NCBI GenBank assembly: GCA_037445245.1
Contig: JBBIKU010000069.1
Location: 1-12,485, forward strand
Direction of reading: 5' to 3'
Source: JBBIKU01 sp037445245
GTDB lineage: Bacteria; Chloroflexota; Anaerolineae; Anaerolineales; Anaerolineaceae
DNA: 12,485 nt
The notes under the pieces were generated by a model that saw nothing but the letters and a program-made list of their open reading frames with translations, did not search any database and was not told where the DNA came from. A program made the position numbers and the translations under genes. This document shows, piece by piece, positions 7,366 to 12,485 of this stretch (positions are counted from its first letter, which is position 1; each line of letters begins with the position of its first letter).

Positions 7366-7986
7366 TTACTCCGCTGGCGGAAGAGACGCCATATGATATT
7401 CACTCGGGCGCTCGCTGTCCTCAAACCCGGCAATGACGATGATGGCAGTGACAACCGTCTGACCGATATTTCGCCAGCGGTGCATCAACCGCGATGCAAA
7501 CACCAGCGTATCGCCCGGCTCCATCACGAAACGCTGACGCTCGACCTCATACTCCAGGCTTCCCCGTAGACAATATACAAACTCGTGCCCGGTGTGCAGC
7601 AAACCGTGCGGTCCGCTGCTGCTTCCCGTTTCCAGGGTCAGCGTGAACGCCTCAAGCGAACCGGAAAACGCCTCGCCACCCAGCCCTTCCCACAACCCAC
7701 GCAAGAAACCAATCCGGCTTCGTTCCGCTGCCTTGCGGAAGACAATATTGTTGCGCGCTGTTTCATGACGGAAAAAAGCCGTGATCGGAACCTCAAGCGC
7801 GGTAGCAATTTTATTCAGCGTGCTGACCGATGGTGAAGTCAAGCCGCGCTCGATCATACTCAAGGCATTCGCCGACAATCCGCTCCGCCGCGCCAGTGCC
7901 CGCATCGAGATGCCCCGCTCGCGTCGCAGGTTACGCAGGCGACTGCCGATATCAATCGATACCGCTCCTTTTCCAAATACGTCCAT
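7366..7986 (-). CDS. XRE-family regulator with C-terminal cupin domain
   Basis: A 206-residue transcription factor. Residues 14-70 form a helix-turn-helix of the XRE/Cro type: IGSRLRNLRRERGISMRALARR, then the recognition helix region SANALSMIERG, then SPSVSTLNKIATAL. Residues 110-186 form a cupin_2 fold: HTGHEFVYCLRG (131-142), MEPGDTLVFAS (155-165) and MHRWRN (168-173). The layout matches PuuR-like XRE-cupin regulators, in which the cupin senses a small ligand and the HTH binds operators. The ligand cannot be predicted here. AGGAGA (complement of 7992-7997) supports the start at 7986. It is the last gene of the fhs run, 22 bases after the DUF218 gene, and is a candidate local or self-regulator. 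Confidence 0.9.
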   Translation of the reverse strand: MDVFGKGAVSIDIGSRLRNLRRERGISMRALARRSGLSANALSMIERGLTSPSVSTLNKIATALEVPITAFFRHETARNNIVFRKAAERSRIGFLRGLWEGLGGEAFSGSLEAFTLTLETGSSSGPHGLLHTGHEFVYCLRGSLEYEVERQRFVMEPGDTLVFASRLMHRWRNIGQTVVTAIIVIAGFEDSERPSEYHMASLPPAE

Positions 7987-8008
7987 ACCGGTCTCCTGAC
8001 TTCAGGGA

Positions 8009-8806
8009 TTATAACCACCCCCGCAGTCGATAAGCGAGGAAGCCCAGGTATTCTTTCAAAGTGTAAGTGGTCAGGGTCAAGTTCCCTTCTGAGGGCATGA
8101 ACCCGATCAATTGCGATTGGATATCGCCTTCGAATAAATCCTCCCAACCGGCTTGGGTGACCTTGTAGTCAACTGGCGCGGGAATGACCTCAATGCCCTG
8201 CTTCTCGAACAGCGCCACCGAACGCGGCATGTGCATGGCTGAAGTGACCAGAATGATGCGATCGATCCCTTTCTCGTCCAGAATTGTCGCGTTGTAAACT
8301 ACTTCTTCATAAGTGTTGAATGAACGGCTCTGTAGCCACAGCGCCTCTTCCGGCACGTTCATCCATTGCAGAATTTCCGCCATTTCTTCGGCGGGTGTCG
8401 TGGAACGGGAGCCCAGCCATTCGATATTGCCACCGCTGACCAAAATATAGGGCGCCTTGCCCTGCTGGTACAACCAACCGGCATAGAGCACACGATCCCC
8501 CGCCCCGTTGACTTCGACAATCGGGCGGGGATAATCCGGCGAATCGGTACCCCCGCCCAACAAGACGATCACTTCTGCCGGCGGCAGCTCCGGCACTGGA
8601 AGATAGCGCCATTCCATCGACCGCGCCAAGCCCATTGCGACCCAGCGATTGCTGCTAAGCCACAGCAGCACGAACGCCACGCCCAGAATGATATTGCCCC
8701 GCCGACTGCGATTGCGAAACAGCAGCAATGCAAGCAGGAGCAGAACACACACCAGCCCCAATGGGTAAACGAATAGCGGTAAAAGTTTCGACAGAAAAAG
8801 AAACAT
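8009..8806 (-). CDS. DUF218 membrane protein (ElyC/YdcF-like)
   Basis: A 265-residue protein. Two hydrophobic segments lie at the N-terminus (about residues 3-30 and 38-53), followed by a DUF218 domain (about 76-250). Family signatures are EVIVLLGGG (78-86), the RVLYAGWLYQQGKAPYILVSGG segment (105-126), STTPAEEM (135-142), SFNTYEEVVY (162-171) and LVTSAMHMPRS (186-196). The arrangement of two N-terminal helices plus DUF218 matches ElyC (YcbC) of E. coli, which acts in peptidoglycan and lipid-carrier related envelope metabolism; YdcF and SanA share the domain. It begins 4 bases after the fhs stop with no obvious Shine-Dalgarno sequence, so translational coupling is likely. Its exact role in this organism is not shown by the sequence. 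Confidence 0.88.
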   Translation of the reverse strand: MFLFLSKLLPLFVYPLGLVCVLLLLALLLFRNRSRRGNIILGVAFVLLWLSSNRWVAMGLARSMEWRYLPVPELPPAEVIVLLGGGTDSPDYPRPIVEVNGAGDRVLYAGWLYQQGKAPYILVSGGNIEWLGSRSTTPAEEMAEILQWMNVPEEALWLQSRSFNTYEEVVYNATILDEKGIDRIILVTSAMHMPRSVALFEKQGIEVIPAPVDYKVTQAGWEDLFEGDIQSQLIGFMPSEGNLTLTTYTLKEYLGFLAYRLRGWL

Positions 8807-8810
8807 ATTT

Positions 8811-10742
8811 TTAGAACAAACCGATCACCCTGCCGGTCTTCTGGTCGATATCCACATCGAAGAACACCGGCCGGGTGGGCAAACCGGGCATGGTGCTCAT
8901 CATGCCAAACAGGGGATAGATGAATCCCGCCCCGACCGAAGCCCGGATATCAACCACCGGCATCCGAAATCCCTTGGGGACGCCCTTGAGCGCGGGATCG
9001 TGGCTCAAGCTGAGGTGGGTTTTTGCCATGCAGATCGGCAATTTATCGAAACCCAGCCGCGTATATTCGGCGATGCGGGCGTCAGCTTCGGGGGAATAAT
9101 CCACCCCGTCGGCACCGTAGATCTCACGGGCAATGGTCTCGATTTTTTCTTTGATCGAAATATCTAAGGGATAAAGGAACTGGAATTTTGAAGGCTTTTC
9201 AGCCGCTGCCACAACCGCTTTTGCCAGATCGACGGCGCCTTCTCCGCCCAATTCCCAGTGGCGAGATACGACCGCCGCTTCTGCCCCACCTTCTTCCATC
9301 GCAGCTTTGCGGATCATTTCCAATTCCTCTTCGGTGTCGGTCGCGAATGAATTGATCGCCACAACCACCGGGATGCCAAACTTGCGCGCCGATTGGATGT
9401 GGTGCAGCAGATTCGGCAAACCCGCTTGCAATAACTCCAGATTTTCATCGGTGTATGCCGTTTGCAATGGTTTACCGGCAACCACCTTGGGACCACCGCC
9501 ATGCATCTTGAGCGCTCTGACCGTCGCCACCATCACCACCACACCGGGTATCAATCCGGAATAGCGGCACTTGATATTGAAGAATTTTTCCATACCCATA
9601 TCGGCGCCGAAGCCCGATTCGGTCACCACAAAATCAGCCAGTTTGAGACCGATCTTGTCCGCCAAGATCGAGCTGTTGCCATGGGCAATATTGGCAAACG
9701 GTCCGGCGTGCACAAATACCGGCGTGCCTTCCAGAGTCTGCATGAGGGTCGGTTTAATCGCATCCCGCATCAACACCGTTAGCGCGCCCGCCACACCCAG
9801 ATCTTCCGCTGTAATCGCTTCACCGCTGCGACTGAGTGCCACCACGATCTCGCCAAAGCGACGGCGCATGTCCGCCAGATCGGTTGTCAAAGCCAGAATT
9901 GCCATGATTTCGCTCGCCACCGTGATGTCAAAACCGGTGTAGCGCTCGAAACCCTCCTCGCTTGGACCTTTCCCGAGCACAACACCCCGCAAAAAACGGT
10001 CGTTGGTATCTACCGCCCTGCGCCAGGTGATCGCCGCCGGGTCGATATCCAGGCGAAACATCTTTCTGCGCTGCTCTTCGGTCAATTCATCTGGATCGTT
10101 GACCTGGATGCCGAGCTTCTTCAAGCGCCCCAACATGCCCACGCCAAACTTGCGTTTGCCGTTCTTACCAGGGGGGCACAGGCGGTTAAACAATTGTTCG
10201 TCGCTGGCACCCGCCTCGTGTAACATCCGCACGTCAATTGCCGCCGCCAGCAGGTTGTTGGCGGCAGTAATGGCATGGATGTCACCCGTCAGGTGCAGAT
10301 TAAAATCTTCCATCGGGATCACCTGGCTGTATCCACCCCCCGCAGCACCGCCCTTGATCCCAAACGTCGGTCCCTGACTGGGTTGGCGGATGGCGGTCAT
10401 CACCCGATAACCGAGATGAGCGCCCAACGCCTGACTCAACCCCACCGTGGTGGTGGTCTTGCCCTCTCCCAGCGGGGTCGGTGTGACCGCCGTCACATCA
10501 ATATACTTTCCATCTGGAACATCCTTGAGTCGTTCCAGCACGTCCAATTTGACTTTGGCTTTATAAGGTCCGTACAATTCAATCTCATCCGCTAATAGTC
10601 CCAACTCTTCGGCAATTTGGGTGATCGGCTTGATATCGGATTCTTGAGCAATATCGATATCGGATGGAACTGGGGAACGCAACTTGAGTTTAATAGGGGT
10701 AAAAGGACGCTTGTCATTTATTTTCTTATCTGCACACATCAT
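8811..10742 (-). CDS. fhs: Formate-tetrahydrofolate ligase, long (eukaryote-like) form
   Basis: A 643-residue enzyme that makes 10-formyl-THF from formate, THF and ATP; it can run backwards to yield ATP. Key motifs are the P-loop TPLGEGKTTTT (89-99), the PSQGPTFGIKGGAAGGGYSQ block (121-140), LTGDIHAITAANNLL (151-165), EGTPVFVHAGPFANIAHGNSS, and the ASVGAGFIYPL and MSTMPGLPTRP ends. Many bacterial Fhs proteins are about 555-560 residues. This one carries the extra N-terminal region (KLRSPVPSDIDIAQ) and the insert after FNRL found in the synthetase domain of eukaryotic C1-THF synthase and in some bacteria. The ATG at 10742 is chosen because the protein begins close to family homology there; an upstream start at 10811 would overlap the promoter. 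ATG 10739 is also possible. Only a weak AGAGAG ribosome site is seen. First gene of the minus-strand run. Confidence 0.95.
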   Translation of the reverse strand: MMCADKKINDKRPFTPIKLKLRSPVPSDIDIAQESDIKPITQIAEELGLLADEIELYGPYKAKVKLDVLERLKDVPDGKYIDVTAVTPTPLGEGKTTTTVGLSQALGAHLGYRVMTAIRQPSQGPTFGIKGGAAGGGYSQVIPMEDFNLHLTGDIHAITAANNLLAAAIDVRMLHEAGASDEQLFNRLCPPGKNGKRKFGVGMLGRLKKLGIQVNDPDELTEEQRRKMFRLDIDPAAITWRRAVDTNDRFLRGVVLGKGPSEEGFERYTGFDITVASEIMAILALTTDLADMRRRFGEIVVALSRSGEAITAEDLGVAGALTVLMRDAIKPTLMQTLEGTPVFVHAGPFANIAHGNSSILADKIGLKLADFVVTESGFGADMGMEKFFNIKCRYSGLIPGVVVMVATVRALKMHGGGPKVVAGKPLQTAYTDENLELLQAGLPNLLHHIQSARKFGIPVVVAINSFATDTEEELEMIRKAAMEEGGAEAAVVSRHWELGGEGAVDLAKAVVAAAEKPSKFQFLYPLDISIKEKIETIAREIYGADGVDYSPEADARIAEYTRLGFDKLPICMAKTHLSLSHDPALKGVPKGFRMPVVDIRASVGAGFIYPLFGMMSTMPGLPTRPVFFDVDIDQKTGRVIGLF

Positions 10743-10782
10743 ATTTCTCTCTTTTTTAATGTGACACGTGATGATTTGACCT

Positions 10783-10811
10783 ATTATCAAACAAGTTGTA
10801 CAAAAATGCAA
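10783..10811 (-). promoter_or_regulatory. Candidate promoter for the fhs operon
   Basis: On the minus strand, TTGCAT (complement of 10806-10811) and GATAAT (complement of 10783-10788) are separated by exactly 17 bases. The -10 matches TATAAT at 5 of 6 positions; the -35 keeps only TTG. Transcription would start near 10776, giving a leader of about 35 bases before ATG 10742, too short for a typical riboswitch. Confidence 0.5.
10791..10803. promoter_or_regulatory. Overlapping palindromes, candidate operator in the fhs promoter
   Basis: ACAAGTTGTACAA holds two overlapping short palindromes: ACAA-G-TTGT at 10791-10799 and TTGTACAA at 10796-10803. They lie wholly inside the 17-base spacer between the candidate -35 and -10 of fhs, a classic position for repressor binding. 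The core AGTTGTA recurs at 10826-10832, 32 bases (about three helical turns) away. The XRE-cupin regulator at the end of the operon would be a natural candidate binder. This is pattern reading only; short AT-rich palindromes also occur by chance. Confidence 0.25.
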
Positions 10812-10830
10812 GACCAGCTTTTTCTAGTTG

Positions 10831-10836
10831 TATAAT
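10831..10836 (+). promoter_or_regulatory. Candidate -10 element for yqeB and the sensor gene
   Basis: A perfect TATAAT, 48 bases before the yqeB ATG. No convincing -35 hexamer lies 16-18 bases upstream, and the bases before it are TTG rather than the TGN of an extended -10, so the promoter may need an activator or may be weak. The predicted start near 10843 would give a leader of about 42 bases. Confidence 0.4.
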
Positions 10837-10884
10837 AATAAAAACTAATCTTAGCAACAAAACACAGCGCAAGCGAGATGATCG

Positions 10885-11712
10885 ATGATAAAGAGTACGA
10901 GCGAGAAAATCATATTCATTAAAGGTGCGGGAGAACAGGCGTCCGGCGTCGCCATCCGGCTGTGGCGTTGCGGATTTCGGATTGTGATGAGCGAGCTGCC
11001 CCAACCGCTTACGATTCGTCGCACCGTGGCTTTTTCTGAAGCCATCTACGAAGCCAAAACGCGGGTGGAAGAGGCTGGCGCACAACGGGCCGAGAACGTG
11101 AAACAGATTTACCGCTGCTGGGATCAGGATATTTTGCCCGTTGTTCCGGACCCGCATGCTAGCTTGATCCCGCAGATCAACCCCGCCGTGATTATCGACG
11201 CTATTCTGGCAAAGTTCAACACCGGCACCGCAATCCAGGATGCTGATCTGGTGATCGGACTCGGTCCCGGCTTTACTGCCGGCGAAGATGTTCACGCCGT
11301 GATCGAAACCAATCGTGGGCATTACCTAGGCAGGGTTATTTGGAAGGGCAGCGCAGAACCCAACACGAACCTGCCGGGCGAGATGCGTGGCGTACGTTCC
11401 GAACGGGTTATTTATGCACCGACATCCGGCATTTTTAAACAAACTCTGTCCATCGGCACGTTTGTTCAAAAAGGCGAAATGGTCGGCACGATCGACGGCA
11501 TACCGGTGCAAACATCCATCGCCGGTGTCTTGCGTGGCTTAATACACAATTCCATCCAGGTGCACGAGGGTCTTAAAATTGGCGATGTCGACCCGCGTAA
11601 TGATCCGGCATTCTGCTGGACGGTATCGGACAAGGCTCTGGCAATCGGGGGGGGCGCACTAGAAGCCATCCTGCAATGGCAGCATAAAAGAGGACTGATC
11701 GATCGAGTTTAG
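10885..11712 (+). CDS. yqeB: YqeB/EF2563 family protein of selenium-dependent molybdenum hydroxylase systems
   Basis: A 275-residue protein of the EF2563/YqeB family, a genomic marker of selenium-dependent molybdenum hydroxylases such as certain xanthine and nicotinate dehydrogenases. It is thought to help install the labile selenium in the molybdenum cofactor; its chemistry is unproven. Family features are the N-terminal glycine-rich nucleotide-binding-like motif IKGAGEQASGVAIRL (12-26), VMSELPQPLTIRRTVAFSEA (34-53), DPHASLIPQINPAVIIDA (89-106) and DLVIGLGPGFTAGEDVHAVIE (121-141). A beta-rich C-terminal section follows (VIYAPTSGIFK to KIGDVDPR, about 175-238). The upstream GAG at 10875-10877 is a weak ribosome site. 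It is divergent from fhs and 11 bases before the sensor gene. None of its usual partners (selD, yqeC, hydroxylase subunits) are in the window. Confidence 0.88.
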   Translation: MIKSTSEKIIFIKGAGEQASGVAIRLWRCGFRIVMSELPQPLTIRRTVAFSEAIYEAKTRVEEAGAQRAENVKQIYRCWDQDILPVVPDPHASLIPQINPAVIIDAILAKFNTGTAIQDADLVIGLGPGFTAGEDVHAVIETNRGHYLGRVIWKGSAEPNTNLPGEMRGVRSERVIYAPTSGIFKQTLSIGTFVQKGEMVGTIDGIPVQTSIAGVLRGLIHNSIQVHEGLKIGDVDPRNDPAFCWTVSDKALAIGGGALEAILQWQHKRGLIDRV

Positions 11713-11723
11713 CAGGAGTCCGC

Positions 11724-12485
11724 ATGTCAATAAGGAAAACTGTATTCTTAACCATCGGGGCAGCCTTCCTCGGTCTCTTTGGTGTTCTTTACATCACTAT
11801 CCGCAGCACGCTTCTTCCTTATTTCGACCGGTTCGAAAAACAAACCGTCTACCTCAATCTGGATCGAGCCATTTCGGTGCTCGAAAGCAACTTCGTGTAC
11901 CTCGATCGCACCGCCAAAGATTGGGCACGTTGGGACGACAGCTATGAATTTGTACGAACGGCGAAACCGGAATATATCCAAGAAAATCTAGCAAAGAACA
12001 CTTATGTTGATCTGCGCATCAATCTGCTGGCATTCTATGATCGTTCGGGCAAATTGATCTATGGCAATCTTTATAATCCGGAAAGCGACCAACTCGAGCC
12101 GCTACCCGAAGACCTGATCGATTATTTTGAAAATAGAAACCTGGTTGGCGCAACCGCCCTACACACGAAAACCCAACAGGGCATCATACCCCTCGACCCT
12201 GCACCCCTGATGCTGATTGCCCACCCCATTCTACCCAGCGGGGTTGACGCTTCCCCGGCAGGCACGCTCGTGGTCGGGCAGTTCCTCAGCCAGAGCGAAA
12301 TCCTCAGACTGGGCGGTATTGTGCAGCTCCCGATCACAATCATTCCATATAATGACCCCAATCTGCCGGAAGATTTTATCGCCGCCCGCCAAATGCTGGA
12401 GAGCTCGATCCAGTACGCCGCCTTGCCGCAGGGCGAAGACCTGATGGCAGGTTTTACCACCCTCAACGATATCGAAGGCAACCCG
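11724..12485 (+). CDS. Membrane sensor with CHASE4-like extracellular domain, 5' part only
   Basis: The reading frame stays open for 254 codons from ATG 11724 to the window edge, with AGGAG (11714-11718) upstream. A short basic start (SIRK) and a transmembrane helix (about residues 6-27) precede an extracytoplasmic domain. In that domain, the segment DWARWDDSYEFV (66-77) is characteristic of CHASE4, a sensory domain found in front of histidine kinases, diguanylate cyclases and chemoreceptors. Later segments LLAFYDRSGKLIYG (101-114) and LIAHPILPS (164-172) also fit a periplasmic PAS-like sensor fold. The second membrane helix and output domain lie beyond the window, so the output (kinase, GGDEF or other) cannot be stated. 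The 11-base gap to yqeB suggests cotranscription. Confidence 0.75.
   Translation, partial: MSIRKTVFLTIGAAFLGLFGVLYITIRSTLLPYFDRFEKQTVYLNLDRAISVLESNFVYLDRTAKDWARWDDSYEFVRTAKPEYIQENLAKNTYVDLRINLLAFYDRSGKLIYGNLYNPESDQLEPLPEDLIDYFENRNLVGATALHTKTQQGIIPLDPAPLMLIAHPILPSGVDASPAGTLVVGQFLSQSEILRLGGIVQLPITIIPYNDPNLPEDFIAARQMLESSIQYAALPQGEDLMAGFTTLNDIEGNP

Noticed and set aside
10743..10811. N-terminal extension of Fhs from an upstream start at 10811
   Set aside because: The extra residues do not resemble Fhs and would be encoded across the predicted promoter; ATG 10742 begins close to family homology.
10743..10884. Tetrahydrofolate riboswitch or other leader RNA before fhs
   Set aside because: The predicted leader is only about 35 bases, and no extended paired structure was seen by eye.

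Overview
The window is most likely chromosomal DNA from an anaerobic member of the Chloroflexota, probably class Anaerolineae. This is inferred from protein style: paired DUF3048 proteins, one with a Thr-Pro-Thr-Pro linker, a DUF4349 lipoprotein, and moderately GC-rich coding sequence as judged by eye. No rRNA, tRNA, transposase, integrase or CRISPR array was found. Genes are tightly packed, and no gene-free stretch exceeds about 170 bases. The taxonomic call would need a database search to confirm.

Layout. (1) Bases 1-4358, plus strand: the 3' end of coaBC (coenzyme A biosynthesis) overlaps a DUF3048 exported protein. A second DUF3048 paralogue follows, then a small metallophosphoesterase, then a DUF4349 lipoprotein with a C-terminal membrane anchor. 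The run ends at a strong hairpin terminator at about 4383-4432. (2) Bases 4511-7333, plus strand: an extended -10 promoter lies directly against the start of a DinG-type protein, which joins a DnaQ-like exonuclease to an XPD/DinG-type iron-sulfur helicase. The mRNA may be leaderless. (3) Bases 7366-10742, minus strand: an apparent operon of fhs (formate-tetrahydrofolate ligase, the long form resembling the synthetase domain of eukaryotic C1-THF synthase), an ElyC/YdcF-like DUF218 membrane protein, and an XRE-cupin regulator. It converges on dinG. (4) Bases 10743-10884: a divergent control region with candidate promoters for both sides and a small palindromic element inside the fhs promoter. 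(5) Bases 10885-12485, plus strand: a YqeB/EF2563-family gene tied to selenium-dependent molybdenum hydroxylases, followed 11 bases later by the truncated 5' end of a membrane sensor with a CHASE4-like extracellular domain.

How the genes may work together. The left part looks like an envelope cluster attached to a CoA gene: three exported or anchored proteins of poorly known function and one soluble phosphoesterase. In the right part, fhs lies divergent to a gene for maturation of selenium-dependent molybdenum hydroxylases. In purine-fermenting anaerobes, selenium-dependent xanthine or purine hydroxylases feed a pathway that ends with formyl-THF being converted to formate and ATP by Fhs. The pairing is therefore suggestive, but it is only an inference from context. 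No wholly new system is evident. The best leads are the fhs/yqeB divergent locus, the DinG protein that keeps both nuclease and Fe-S motifs, its possibly leaderless promoter, and the CPAxC motif shared by the two DUF3048 paralogues.
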